From GCA-2706205 sp964215955 (GTDB lineage Bacteria > Bdellovibrionota > Bacteriovoracia > Bacteriovoracales > Bacteriovoracaceae), in NCBI GenBank assembly GCA_964215955.1, contig CAXPDR010000015.1:1-64000 (forward strand): DNA of 64,000 nucleotides. The letters run 5' to 3'. Numbering within the stretch: position 1 is the first letter of the stretch; every line of letters begins with the position of its first letter. Shown here piece after piece: positions 42,684-51,278 of this stretch. The notes under the pieces were generated by a model that was given only the letters and a program-made list of their open reading frames with translations, did no database searches and was not told the origin of the DNA. The position numbers and the translations under genes are program-made.

Positions 42684-43331
42684 ATGTTTAAACAATTAAC
42701 TAAGGCATTAGTTATTGGAAGTTTAACAGTTTCATCAAGTTTTGCTGCAACTGGAGTCTATCAATTAACTATCCAAAACCTGACCAATGGTCAACCTATT
42801 ACTTCCCCCGTTATTGCAGTTCATGCACCTGGCTATGAACTCCTTAAGGTAGGTCAAAAAGCTACAAAAGCATTAGGAAAGCTTGCCACAGACGGAATTA
42901 CCAAAGATTTAGAAGCCGAGCTTTCTTATGAAAAAGATGTTGTCAGAACGGCAGTAGGTTCGGGAATTATCCTTCCAGGTCAAAGCCAATCGATTGAAGT
43001 TTTGGCAAAAAATCCACATTTTAAAATTTCGGCCATCGCGATGTTAGCCAGAACTAATGATGCCATCACAGCTAAAAATGGATTAAGTTTAAAATTGAAA
43101 CCAGGTCAATCCTATTCTGCATTCCTTAATACCTACGATGCAGGAGTCGAAGTAAATACTGAATCTTGTAATGCAGTACCTGCCCCTCCTTGTAATTCAC
43201 ATAATGTAGGTGAAACGGAGAATGGTATTATCAAGCCTCATGTAGGAATTTTAGGGTTAGGAGATCTCGATTTGGCGAGAGATTCTTTCGCTAAAGAAGC
43301 CGCAAAGTTAACAATTAAAAGGATTAAATAA
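42684..43331 (+). CDS. Secreted spondin-N domain protein
   Basis: The 215-residue protein follows AAAAGGAGAG and has a signal peptide (LVIGSLTVSSSFAAT). GVYQLTIQNLTNGQPITSPVIAVHAPGY starts a spondin-N beta-sandwich. Further family features are SGIILPGQSQSIEV, FKISAIAMLARTNDAI and YSAFLNTYDAGVEVNTE near the calcium-binding region. Two cysteines (ESCNAVPAPPCN) may form a disulfide. The role in bacteria is unknown. It is first of six closely spaced genes; its stop overlaps the next start (TAATG). Confidence 0.75.
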   Translation: MFKQLTKALVIGSLTVSSSFAATGVYQLTIQNLTNGQPITSPVIAVHAPGYELLKVGQKATKALGKLATDGITKDLEAELSYEKDVVRTAVGSGIILPGQSQSIEVLAKNPHFKISAIAMLARTNDAITAKNGLSLKLKPGQSYSAFLNTYDAGVEVNTESCNAVPAPPCNSHNVGETENGIIKPHVGILGLGDLDLARDSFAKEAAKLTIKRIK

Positions 43332-43828
43332 TGAAAACTTTAATTTTAGGTGCCGTATTAATTTTAAGTTCAATGAACTTATCAGCTGAAACTGCAAGAG
43401 ATATCTCAACTTATAATTTAAATAATATTGGACAAGGTTTTATCAACGGTGAAGATCAAAGCAAGGCAAAAGCATTTGATATTATTTCAGTTTACCCAGA
43501 AGGTGGATCTTCAATAAAACAAGGTTCTGAAACTTTCAAAACTCAATATAAAGGGGTTGAATACCTTTTTAGCTCACAAAAAAACTTGGATCTATTTTTA
43601 ACAAATCCAACAAAATTTGAGCCAACTTATGGTGGTTGGTGTGCAAGAGCAATGGCCGTTGGCCAGTATGTTCATATAAATACCTCTTTATACACAGAAT
43701 ATAAAGGAAGATACTTTTTCTTTGTTAATAACAGAGCAAAAAGAAACTTTGATAGAAGTAAAGAAGAAATGGTTAAAAATGCAGATGCAAACTGGAAACA
43801 GATTTCAGGTGAAGATCCAAGACTTTAA
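43331..43828 (+). CDS. Secreted YHS-domain protein
   Basis: The 165-residue protein has a signal peptide (LGAVLILSSMNLSAE) and a YHS-like domain at ~75-110: TQYKGVEYLFSSQKNLDLFLTNPTKFEPTYGGWCARAMAVG. The Cys in GGWCARA is a candidate metal ligand. Related secreted YHS proteins are found near metal or heme proteins. It lies between the spondin-N gene and a di-heme lipoprotein gene. Confidence 0.75.
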   Translation: MKTLILGAVLILSSMNLSAETARDISTYNLNNIGQGFINGEDQSKAKAFDIISVYPEGGSSIKQGSETFKTQYKGVEYLFSSQKNLDLFLTNPTKFEPTYGGWCARAMAVGQYVHINTSLYTEYKGRYFFFVNNRAKRNFDRSKEEMVKNADANWKQISGEDPRL

Positions 43829-43859
43829 TCATTACTAAAAACTAGGTACAGGAAAGCTC

Positions 43860-44522
43860 ATGAAAACAATAATTTTAAGTGTATTATCTTTAACTCTCTT
43901 AACATCATGTGGAAATTCATTGGAATTCAAAGAGGATCCAGTACCTAGCTTTGGGAATACACAGAGAGGCATTCAAAACACAATTGATTTTAACCAAGTT
44001 CAAACAGAAATATTTAGTAAAAGCTGTAATCAATGCCACCCTGGATATTCGGATTATAAAGCTGTGTTTGATGACAGAAATAAGATTTTAAAGGCCGTAC
44101 AACGAGGGACAATGCCTAAGAATGCACCTGCTTTAGATAATGATCTACAAGAAATTCTGAGTCAATGGGTTCTGGCTGGAGCCCCAAACACTTTAGACTT
44201 GAATCCGCCACCTCCAACTCAAGAGGAAAAATTAATGGCAACATGGAGTTCACTATCAAAAAGGGTATTTTTCCCTAAATGTGTTCAATGCCATAATCCA
44301 CAAGGTCAAGCCAGTTTTCTTGACTTGAGTACAAGACAAAAGTTTTTTGATCAAAGAGATTATATCTTAAATAACTTTGAAGATGTAGAAACAAGTTTTC
44401 TCATTGAAGTTCTTCGAGATCCTAATGAACCAATGCCACCAGCTTACTCAGGATTAGAGAGGCTTGATGAAGAAGAAATAAAGGCCGTTATCAAATGGAT
44501 TGAATTAGGTCTTCCAAACTAA
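43860..44522 (+). CDS. Di-heme c-type cytochrome lipoprotein
   Basis: The 220-residue protein has a lipoprotein signal (LSLTLLTSC) and two CxxCH heme-attachment motifs: CNQCHPGY near residue 58 and CVQCHNPQ near 140. Each is followed by a spacer and a Met-Pro (GTMPKNAP; NEPMPPAY) that could give the distal Met ligand. This repeated pattern resembles planctomycete-type cytochrome c domains. It is anchored to a membrane on the periplasmic side and probably carries electrons for the operon. Confidence 0.78.
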   Translation: MKTIILSVLSLTLLTSCGNSLEFKEDPVPSFGNTQRGIQNTIDFNQVQTEIFSKSCNQCHPGYSDYKAVFDDRNKILKAVQRGTMPKNAPALDNDLQEILSQWVLAGAPNTLDLNPPPPTQEEKLMATWSSLSKRVFFPKCVQCHNPQGQASFLDLSTRQKFFDQRDYILNNFEDVETSFLIEVLRDPNEPMPPAYSGLERLDEEEIKAVIKWIELGLPN

Positions 44523-44540
44523 AATTTAATGGAGTTTAAA

Positions 44541-45068
44541 ATGAAAACAATATTACTAATAATCGCCTTATGTCCAAGTATAACCATAGCTGCTAATAAA
44601 ATAATACATCAAAAGTTAAATTTTAAAGCAATTGGAAAACCAGCATTTATTAAAGCAAGTGGATCTATCCCCTTACAAGAAATAGAAATAAAGTTAAAAG
44701 AAAACAAAATAAGCGGGAAATTCACTGCTAATATGACAAAGCTAAATTCAGGTATTGAGTTAAGAGATGAACATCTCACAGAGAAGTACCTCCATGTAAA
44801 TAAATTTCCAGTAGCAACATTCACCTTTGATGAACAGATAATAAATCTAGACTCAGATACCCAAAAACTGAAAGGAAAGTTTCTATTTCATGGCAAGGAA
44901 CAAGATAAAGAAGTTGAAGTAATGTTAAACAAAAATGGCGAAATTTTAGATCTAAAGACAGAATTTAAAATTAAATTAACTGATTACGATATTGATTTAC
45001 CATCATTTCAAGGGATTACAGCTGCTGATACAGTAACCATCAAATTAGAATCTAAAATAGGATTGTAA
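44541..45068 (+). CDS. YceI-family periplasmic protein
   Basis: I use the ATG at 44541, behind GGAG, giving 175 residues; an upstream ATG at 44529 precedes that SD. The signal peptide is TILLIIALCPSITIAA. The YceI lipocalin-like fold is shown by FKAIGKPAFIKASGS, KISGKFTANMTKLNSGIELRDEHL, KYLHVNKFPVATFTF and LKGKFLFHGKEQDKEV. YceI proteins bind long polyisoprenoids such as ubiquinone-8 in a tunnel. That would link this gene to electron transfer with the neighbouring cytochromes (inference). Confidence 0.85.
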   Translation: MKTILLIIALCPSITIAANKIIHQKLNFKAIGKPAFIKASGSIPLQEIEIKLKENKISGKFTANMTKLNSGIELRDEHLTEKYLHVNKFPVATFTFDEQIINLDSDTQKLKGKFLFHGKEQDKEVEVMLNKNGEILDLKTEFKIKLTDYDIDLPSFQGITAADTVTIKLESKIGL

Positions 45069-45072
45069 AAAT

Positions 45073-46191
45073 ATGAGAATAAGAATTCTTACTATAATTT
45101 CATTTTTTCTATCACTTCCTGCACTTTCTTTTGTCGAGAATACAACGAAAGGTTATCCAAACTGTATGGCTTGTCATATTAGCTCTACAGGAGGTGGGAT
45201 ACTCAATAATTACGGAAGAAGTCTCTCTAAAGAACTTATGAGCACATGGGAAGGTCCAAATGGTTTCGAAAAACCTGGGTATGGATTATTAAAGAATTCT
45301 GAGCATGTTTCTCTAGGAGGGCAATACCGGACAATTCAAGTAAAAGCTGAGAATAATAAGGTAGACGTTGAAAAACAATTTGAAATGCAAAATAATATAG
45401 AATTTGCTTTCAAATATATGGATGCATTTTTAGTCGGAACGATTGGAACTGTTGAAGGACCAGATGAAACTGAAGACAAAGATGAATTTCTTTCTGAACG
45501 ACATTTTGTTCAACTAAACTTAGATTCAAACATCATAACAAGACTAGGAAAGTTCAGACAACTTTTTGGTATTAATCATCCAAATCACACGCGTTTTACT
45601 AAGTCCAACTTGGGATTTGGATCAAATAGTGAAACCTACAATCTAGATTTAACGAAATTCTTTGAATGGGGAGAATTCAATATTAGTACTTCATTAGGTG
45701 AATTTACTAGTTCACCAGAAGATGATTCCAAGAAAAGAAATTTCATAGTGAATTTCACCCATTATTTGGATGGTCATTCTAGATTAGGAACAGCTGTGTT
45801 AACTGAAAGAACAACTTCTCATAAAAGAGAAGCATTAAATTTAAACCTAGTTCACAAATTAACTTCAAAAATTCAAATAAGAAGTGAGTTCATTTACTAT
45901 ACACAACAAAATATAGTTAATGATAAGTTTAATCAACAAACAAATGGAACTTTAGGTGATCACCAAATCCAATACAACTTACATAAGGGGATCAACCCAT
46001 ATTTAATCTTTGAGCATGCTCAATCAAACCTCAAGGATAAAGAAAGCTTAATAACTGCACCTGGTCTAGGATTACAATTTCTACCAATCCCACACTTTGA
46101 GATTCAGGCAGAATATTCACGTAGGATAAGTCATGCTGATTTTTCCAATCCAGAACATAGAAGTTTTTTGACTCTACATTTATACCACTAG
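45073..46191 (+). CDS. Outer-membrane beta-barrel protein with an N-terminal c-heme motif
   Basis: The 372-residue protein has a signal peptide (ILTIISFFLSLPALSF), then one CMACH heme-binding motif followed by GGGILNNYGRSL, a pattern of heme-bearing porin-like proteins. From ~70 on it is a series of amphipathic beta strands (VSLGGQYRTIQVK, FEMQNNIEFAFKY, RLGKFRQLFGI, FNISTSLGEF and so on), ending SFLTLHLYH with a barrel-like C-terminus. It may move electrons through or substrates across the outer membrane. It lies 4 bp after yceI. Confidence 0.68.
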   Translation: MRIRILTIISFFLSLPALSFVENTTKGYPNCMACHISSTGGGILNNYGRSLSKELMSTWEGPNGFEKPGYGLLKNSEHVSLGGQYRTIQVKAENNKVDVEKQFEMQNNIEFAFKYMDAFLVGTIGTVEGPDETEDKDEFLSERHFVQLNLDSNIITRLGKFRQLFGINHPNHTRFTKSNLGFGSNSETYNLDLTKFFEWGEFNISTSLGEFTSSPEDDSKKRNFIVNFTHYLDGHSRLGTAVLTERTTSHKREALNLNLVHKLTSKIQIRSEFIYYTQQNIVNDKFNQQTNGTLGDHQIQYNLHKGINPYLIFEHAQSNLKDKESLITAPGLGLQFLPIPHFEIQAEYSRRISHADFSNPEHRSFLTLHLYH

Positions 46192-46198
46192 GAATCAA

Positions 46199-46828
46199 AT
46201 GATGAATGAACAAATAAAAAATGAAATAGCGAAGAAGTTTTATATAAAATTGAAAAGCAGAAGAACAGTCAGGCATTTTACCTATGACAAAATTAATAAA
46301 AAAGACTTAGAACTGTGTATAAAAGCTGCTGGAACAGCACCAAGTGGGGCCAATAAACAGCCATGGTTTTTTGCCGTCGTTACTGATTCTAAATTAAAAA
46401 CAAAAATTAGAATAGCTGCAGAGAAGGAAGAAAGAAGTTTCTATGAGAAGCGGGCCAGTTCTGAGTTTTTAAAGGATCTTTCTCCTTTTAAAACTGACTG
46501 GAAAAAGTCTCACCTTGAGGAGGCCGCTGCGTTAATAATTATCTTTTCAAAATCTAAGAATCAAATAAGCTCAGAAGGTTTTGAAAGAACTTATTACTCC
46601 AGGGAATCAACAGGTATTGCAACAGGGCTTTTAATAACAGCACTCCACCAAATAGGAATTTCAACTCTTACTCACACCCCTAATCCTATGTCTTTTCTTA
46701 ATGAAATTTTAGGACGACCAAAATGGGAAAAACCTTTTCTAATACTAGCAGCCGGTTATAGAGATAAAACAAAAGATCTACCGAATATAAAAAGAAAGCC
46801 TTTTAATGAAATTTCTGCTTTTTATTAA
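46199..46828 (+). CDS. Nitroreductase-family flavoprotein
   Basis: Family members are FMN-dependent NAD(P)H oxidoreductases. The 209-residue protein has SRRTVRHFT (FMN phosphate binding) and AAGTAPSGANKQPWFFAVV near residue 45. GIATGLLITALHQIGISTLTHTP near 140 matches the second FMN region. No signal peptide, so it is cytoplasmic. It starts 7 bp after the heme-porin gene and ends four bases into the convergent LysR gene. It could be part of the operon above or only adjacent. Confidence 0.85.
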   Translation: MMNEQIKNEIAKKFYIKLKSRRTVRHFTYDKINKKDLELCIKAAGTAPSGANKQPWFFAVVTDSKLKTKIRIAAEKEERSFYEKRASSEFLKDLSPFKTDWKKSHLEEAAALIIIFSKSKNQISSEGFERTYYSRESTGIATGLLITALHQIGISTLTHTPNPMSFLNEILGRPKWEKPFLILAAGYRDKTKDLPNIKRKPFNEISAFY

Positions 46829-47703
46829 ATCAAATCTGAGTGCTTTATTTCAAATACTAATTTTTGTAGGGTCTTAGAGTCTTCACCATTTTGATGATAC
46901 GCAAGTCCAATAGTATGACTTCCAAAAGATAGGTTTTTACCTCTAACTTTAAACGGTGACAATTTTTTAGAGTCAGCCAAATCTTTAGCTACTCTTATAG
47001 GTAAAAAACCAATCCCTACTCCACTTAAAACAAGTTCTTTGACTGCCTCTATGGAAGAAGTGGAAAACATGGGATTCTCATCCAAACCTGTTAATTGTCT
47101 TATCGCTGATTCAGAGATTTCATTGGTGAGCATATAAATAATTGGAGTTTGGTTATTTATACTATTTTTTTGTAATTTTTCCGACTTATATAATTGAAAC
47201 TTATCTGAGTATAAATTAATCGTTCTAATATTTTCATCACTTTTTGGGTTAACAATAAGGATTAAATCAAGTTCATTCTTAAGCAATTTATCTTGGATCT
47301 CTACACTTCTTCCAGTTGTAAGACTTAATCTTATGTTTGGAAATTTTTTAAAAAAGTTTTTCAAAAATTTGGGCCAAAAATAAATAGCGATTGAATCATA
47401 GGTACCTATTCTTAAGGAGCCAGAGTAAATATCCTCCGGGGAATCTAATCGAATAGTTAAATCATTCAAAGAATGAAAAAGTCCTTTACAGTAATCATAC
47501 AATATTTGTCCTCGTTGAGTGAGATTAACTCCTAAGTGGGAACGGACAAACAATTCCTCACCAATGACTTCTTCTAATACTTTTATCGCCCTGGTTAAAG
47601 ATGGTTGAGAAATATGAATAACTTCTGCTGCTTTTTTTATCGAGCCAGCTTCTGCTGTTTGATAAAAATAATTCAATTTTTCTAAATGGTTTAATAAGTC
47701 CAT
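46825..47703 (-). CDS. LysR-family transcriptional regulator
   Basis: The 292-residue protein has the LysR N-terminal winged helix: LNYFYQTAEAGSIKKAAEVIHISQPSLTRAIKVLEEVIGEELF. The effector domain has LRIGTYDSIAIYFWPKFLKNF and VKELVLSGVGIGFLPIRVA. Effector and targets are unknown. The gene is 2 bp downstream of the Nudix/MBL gene on the same strand and converges on the nitroreductase gene. Confidence 0.9.
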   Translation of the reverse strand: MDLLNHLEKLNYFYQTAEAGSIKKAAEVIHISQPSLTRAIKVLEEVIGEELFVRSHLGVNLTQRGQILYDYCKGLFHSLNDLTIRLDSPEDIYSGSLRIGTYDSIAIYFWPKFLKNFFKKFPNIRLSLTTGRSVEIQDKLLKNELDLILIVNPKSDENIRTINLYSDKFQLYKSEKLQKNSINNQTPIIYMLTNEISESAIRQLTGLDENPMFSTSSIEAVKELVLSGVGIGFLPIRVAKDLADSKKLSPFKVRGKNLSFGSHTIGLAYHQNGEDSKTLQKLVFEIKHSDLI

Positions 47704-47705
47704 AA

Positions 47706-48998
47706 CTAAATTTTATTCTCTTTTTTCAATTTTTCCAAATGAGATTCAATATTTGCTTTGGCATAGGGAATCAACTTTCTAGGAAGATCAAAATAAATCT
47801 TTGCTAAGATCTGATTAGTATCATGCCCTGACTGATGAAGGTCAAGGACTTGAGCCTCACGCAATAATCTATGATCATAGGTTTTTTGTAATATATTTGT
47901 CCCTCCAAGGGCAATTCCATGAGAGGGAATAACACAATTTGGATTTAATTCGATAACTTTTTTCAAAGATTGCATGTACTTTTGCATATCCCCTTCCTCT
48001 CCACCAACAACCACCGTACCAATCCCCTGAAAAAGATCTCCTACAATAAACCACTTTAAACTAATCGGAGCAAATCCCATATGTCCTTCATCATGCCCAG
48101 GAATAGCATGACAAAGTATACTTTCACCTAACCACACCCCAATTTCTTGTCCATCTTTTAACATATGAACTTCTATCTCGGAAAAATAGGATTCTCCATA
48201 CTTCAAATTGACCCTATTAAAACTATCTTGTGAAATATAAAGTGGAAGGTTTAAAGTTTTAGCTAAATTAGTTGAGAATTGATGATGATCCTTATGATGA
48301 TGAGAGATGACAATTTTATCTATGTCATATTTTTTTACTTCTTCAAGAAAATTCAAATACTCATCTTTATTTTTTGGAGAAGGATCAATAAGGATTTTCT
48401 TTTTATCTCCTATGATAAAGCAATTCGTTCTACTCGCTGGTGGTACCGTATTTGAAAGTGGCATAACCTGAAAAAGATTTTTAAGAGGTTGTATCGTTGG
48501 AATTTTTTCTTCCCTCTCATCAAAAGAGAGAAGATCCTGTGTTTTTTCATTCACAAAGCTTTCAATGACTTTTCTTACTGGATAAACCATGAGTCTATTT
48601 CCAAAATCAAATTCTTTTAAAATTTCGATAGGCTTTTTCCACTCTCCTAAAACAAACTCATTTTCATCTAGTTTTAATGCAGGAATATCATTAAACTCAA
48701 CAACAAAAAAGTATGTTTCGTAGCGAAGTGGATTAAAATGAGGAGATGTCGCTTTCGCATAAATCTCTGATGGAAAATTGCTTTTTATATCTAATTCTAA
48801 CTCCTCTTTGATTTCTCTAATGGCTGCATACTTTAAAGTTTCAAATAGTTTTTCCTGTTGATCAGTTTTATCAAGTTTCCCTCCAGGAAAGGCTGAATAA
48901 CCAGGAAAAGCTTTTAAAAAATTCTGTCTTTTTATAATAAAAATTTCATCATGACACTTGAGAATAATTGAAACGGCTTTGCGAATTGGTTTTTCCAT
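47706..48998 (-). CDS. Nudix hydrolase / metallo-beta-lactamase fold fusion
   Basis: This 430-residue protein joins two hydrolase domains. Residues ~1-165 are Nudix, with GGKLDKTDQ to AAIREIKEELELD as a Nudix box that has a small insertion. Residues ~185-400 are metallo-beta-lactamase fold, with SHHHKDHH (HxHxDH) near 257, PGHDEGHMG, VGDLFQG and PSHG as further metal ligands. The tail (YDHRLLREAQVLDLHQSG) resembles LACTB2-like C-terminal helices. The pairing suggests stepwise hydrolysis of a nucleotide-linked or CoA-type substrate, but this is not proved. There is no signal peptide. Confidence 0.8.
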   Translation of the reverse strand: MEKPIRKAVSIILKCHDEIFIIKRQNFLKAFPGYSAFPGGKLDKTDQQEKLFETLKYAAIREIKEELELDIKSNFPSEIYAKATSPHFNPLRYETYFFVVEFNDIPALKLDENEFVLGEWKKPIEILKEFDFGNRLMVYPVRKVIESFVNEKTQDLLSFDEREEKIPTIQPLKNLFQVMPLSNTVPPASRTNCFIIGDKKKILIDPSPKNKDEYLNFLEEVKKYDIDKIVISHHHKDHHQFSTNLAKTLNLPLYISQDSFNRVNLKYGESYFSEIEVHMLKDGQEIGVWLGESILCHAIPGHDEGHMGFAPISLKWFIVGDLFQGIGTVVVGGEEGDMQKYMQSLKKVIELNPNCVIPSHGIALGGTNILQKTYDHRLLREAQVLDLHQSGHDTNQILAKIYFDLPRKLIPYAKANIESHLEKLKKENKI

Positions 48999-49039
48999 TT
49001 AACGAGAATATCATATGCCTTCTTGATTTTGAAAATAAA

Positions 49040-49061
49040 AATCCCCCTATTCAGGGGGATT
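49040..49061 (-). terminator. Terminator after the first flagellin gene
   Basis: AATCCCCCT pairs with AGGGGGATT (9 bp, four-base loop), followed on the minus strand by TTTTATTTTC. It lies 26 bp after the stop at 49087. Confidence 0.88.
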
Positions 49062-49086
49062 ATATTCTTTTAATTTTTTGTCAAAA

Positions 49087-49920
49087 TTAAGAAAGAAGCC
49101 TAAGAGCATTCTGCCCTTGAGCATTAGCTTGACCAAGAACTGAAGTCCCTGCTTGATTAAGAATATTATTCTTAGCATTCATTGCAGCAACCTCTGCATA
49201 ATCAACATCTCTGATTCGAGAGTTAGCAGCTGATAGATTTTCATTAGTAATTTGTAAGTTATTACTAGTAGAAATTAGTCTGTTTTGAATCGCCCCAAGA
49301 GAAGCTCTTTGTCCAGATACTTTTTCAATTGCACTATCAATAGTCATTAATGCTGTTTGAGCACCTTCTTTATTTGCAACAGTGATATCTGTTAATCCAA
49401 GACTATCAAGTTTTGCATTTTGCCTGCTTGTATCGTAAGAAATTCTATCTTGGAAAGCATCATTATTTACACCAATTTGGAAATCTAACATTGGACCTTC
49501 TCCAGAAAGAAGTTTTGTTCCATTGAATTCTGTAACTTGAGCAATTCTTTCAATCTCTGATTTTAGATTTTGGTACTCCATGTTAGTAAAATTTCTTTCT
49601 GTGTTTCCAACAGTGTCCGATGCTGACTGAATAGAGAGCTCTCTTAGCCTTGTCAACATGTTTGAAATTTCATCTAGCCCACCTTCAGCAGTTTGAACCA
49701 TAGAAATACCATCGTTGGCATTTCTGTTTGCCTGAGCATTCGACTTAATTCTTGCCTTTAATTTTTCACTAATTGCTAATCCGGCAGCGTCATCAGAAGC
49801 TCTAGTAATTCTAGTACCTGAAGACATTTTAGCTAGTGTGTTTTGAGTTTCTCTATTACTCTTATTTAGAGATCTTTGTGCAGCAATAGAAGAAACATTT
49901 GTGTTAATACGGAAACCCAT
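49087..49920 (-). CDS. fliC: Flagellin
   Basis: Flagellin builds the flagellar filament. The 277-residue protein begins MGFRINTNVSSIAAQRSL and ends LGQANAQGQNALRLLS, the conserved D0 helices; SSGTRITRASDDAAGLAISEKL is the D1 signature. The variable D2/D3 insert is reduced to about 60 residues, so this is a short filament protein. It is about 85% similar by eye to the genes at 50184 and 51279. Each copy has its own sigma-28 promoter and terminator. Confidence 0.95.
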   Translation of the reverse strand: MGFRINTNVSSIAAQRSLNKSNRETQNTLAKMSSGTRITRASDDAAGLAISEKLKARIKSNAQANRNANDGISMVQTAEGGLDEISNMLTRLRELSIQSASDTVGNTERNFTNMEYQNLKSEIERIAQVTEFNGTKLLSGEGPMLDFQIGVNNDAFQDRISYDTSRQNAKLDSLGLTDITVANKEGAQTALMTIDSAIEKVSGQRASLGAIQNRLISTSNNLQITNENLSAANSRIRDVDYAEVAAMNAKNNILNQAGTSVLGQANAQGQNALRLLS

Positions 49921-50037
49921 ACTACCTCCTTGTCAAATCGTTCTTCAGTCCTTGAACTCTATCTCTAACCTTGAGGTAGATGAGCATTCTGCTCTAATCG
50001 ATGGTTGTTATAGTCATTTAATGACTTTCTAATCTAC

Positions 50038-50064
50038 TTATCGCGTTACAAAAAAAATACTTTA
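50038..50064 (-). promoter_or_regulatory. Sigma-28 (FliA) promoter for the flagellin at 49087
   Basis: On the minus strand TAAAGTAT (50064-50057), 11 bases, then CGCGATAA (50045-50038). The consensus is TAAAGTTT-N11-GCCGATAA; spacing is exact and 13 of 16 box positions match. The leader to the ATG is about 110 nt. Confidence 0.72.
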
Positions 50065-50139
50065 TAAATAAATTGCATTTTTCAAAAAAAATTTGTTTTG
50101 GGTTAATTTAAGGCAATATTTGCTCGGCAGGATAAAAAA

Positions 50140-50159
50140 GGCCCTCCATTTGGAGGGCC
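50140..50159 (-). terminator. Terminator after the second flagellin gene
   Basis: GGCCCTCCA pairs with TGGAGGGCC with a tight centre, followed on the minus strand by TTTTTTATC. It lies 24 bp after the stop at 50184. Confidence 0.88.
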
Positions 50160-50183
50160 CTGTATGCAGGATTATTGAGAAAA

Positions 50184-51017
50184 TTATCCCAATAGTTTTA
50201 ATGCATTTTGTCCCTGAGAATTTGCCTGAGCAAGAACTGAAGTCCCTGCTTGTCCAAGGATGTTATTTCTAGCGTTATCCGCAGCAACTTGTGCATAGTC
50301 TACATCTCTGATTCGAGAGTTAGCTGCTGATAAGTTTTCTTCTGTAATTTGTAGGTTATTACTTGTAGAGATTAATCTGTTTTGAATTGCCCCTAAAGAA
50401 GCTCTCTGCCCTGATACAGTTTCGATAGCTTTATCAATGGTAGAGAGGGCCATCTGTGCTCCTTCTTTACTAGCAACTTCAATTTCTTGAATACCTAATC
50501 CATCTAATTTTGCATTAGTTTTTTGAGTGTCATAAGAAATTCGATCTTGAAATGCATCGTTATTAATACCAATTTGAAAATCAAGCTTATCTCCCTCTCC
50601 GGCAAGAAGTTTAGTTCCATTAAACTCTGTAACTTGAGCTATTCTTTCTATTTCTGATTTTAATTGTTGATATTCCATATTGGTAAAAGATCTTTCAGTG
50701 TCTCCTACTGTATCCGAAGCAGATTGAATGGAAAGTTCTCTGAGTCTAGTTAACATATTTGATATTTCATCTAAACCACCTTCTGCTGTTTGCACCATAG
50801 AGATCCCATCATTGGCATTTCTATTAGCTTGAACAGTTGATCTAATTTGACCTTTTAACTTTTCACTAATTGCTAACCCTGCTGCATCATCAGAAGCTCT
50901 AGTAATTCTAGTCCCGGAAGACATTTTGTTTAATGTACTCTGTGTGTTTCTGTTGTTAATTGCTAAAGATCTTTGCGCTGCAATTGATGATACATTTGTG
51001 TTAATACGAAAACCCAT
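50184..51017 (-). CDS. fliC: Flagellin
   Basis: I use the ATG at 51017 (MGFRINTNVSSIAAQRSL, 277 residues), the same start as the two paralogues. An upstream ATG at 51074 would add 19 residues not found in flagellins and would leave the SD (AAGGAG, just before 51017) unexplained. Domain content matches the neighbouring copies; differences cluster in the central 60 residues (KTNAKLDGLGIQEIEVASKE) and a few helix positions. Expressed from its own sigma-28 promoter. Confidence 0.95.
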   Translation of the reverse strand: MGFRINTNVSSIAAQRSLAINNRNTQSTLNKMSSGTRITRASDDAAGLAISEKLKGQIRSTVQANRNANDGISMVQTAEGGLDEISNMLTRLRELSIQSASDTVGDTERSFTNMEYQQLKSEIERIAQVTEFNGTKLLAGEGDKLDFQIGINNDAFQDRISYDTQKTNAKLDGLGIQEIEVASKEGAQMALSTIDKAIETVSGQRASLGAIQNRLISTSNNLQITEENLSAANSRIRDVDYAQVAADNARNNILGQAGTSVLAQANSQGQNALKLLG

Positions 51018-51146
51018 TCTCTTACTCCTTGACTGGATTACAAGTGTATCTTTTCTGATACTGATCCCTTCCAAATTGGGAGAATAAGCTTTCTGCTATA
51101 ACCTGTTATATTTAAATAATTTTATTGAAGTTACCTTCTATTAACC

Positions 51147-51173
51147 TTATCGCACGCTAACAAGAATAGTTTT
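51147..51173 (-). promoter_or_regulatory. Sigma-28 (FliA) promoter for the flagellin at 50184
   Basis: On the minus strand AAAACTAT (51173-51166), 11 bases, then TGCGATAA (51154-51147). The -10 box matches 6 of 8 consensus positions and the spacing is exact; the -35 is the weakest of the three flagellin promoters. Confidence 0.6.
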
Positions 51174-51240
51174 GAAATTATTAAAAATATTTTAAAAGTG
51201 ATAAAAATTGCCGGGAATTATATTTGAAGACAAAAAAAAA

Positions 51241-51262
51241 GCCTCTTCCGAAAGGAAGAGGC
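51241..51262 (-). terminator. Terminator after the third flagellin gene
   Basis: GCCTCTTCC pairs with GGAAGAGGC (9 bp, four-base loop), followed on the minus strand by nine T. It lies 16 bp after the stop at 51279. Confidence 0.9.
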
Positions 51263-51278
51263 CATTATAGCTATTGGA

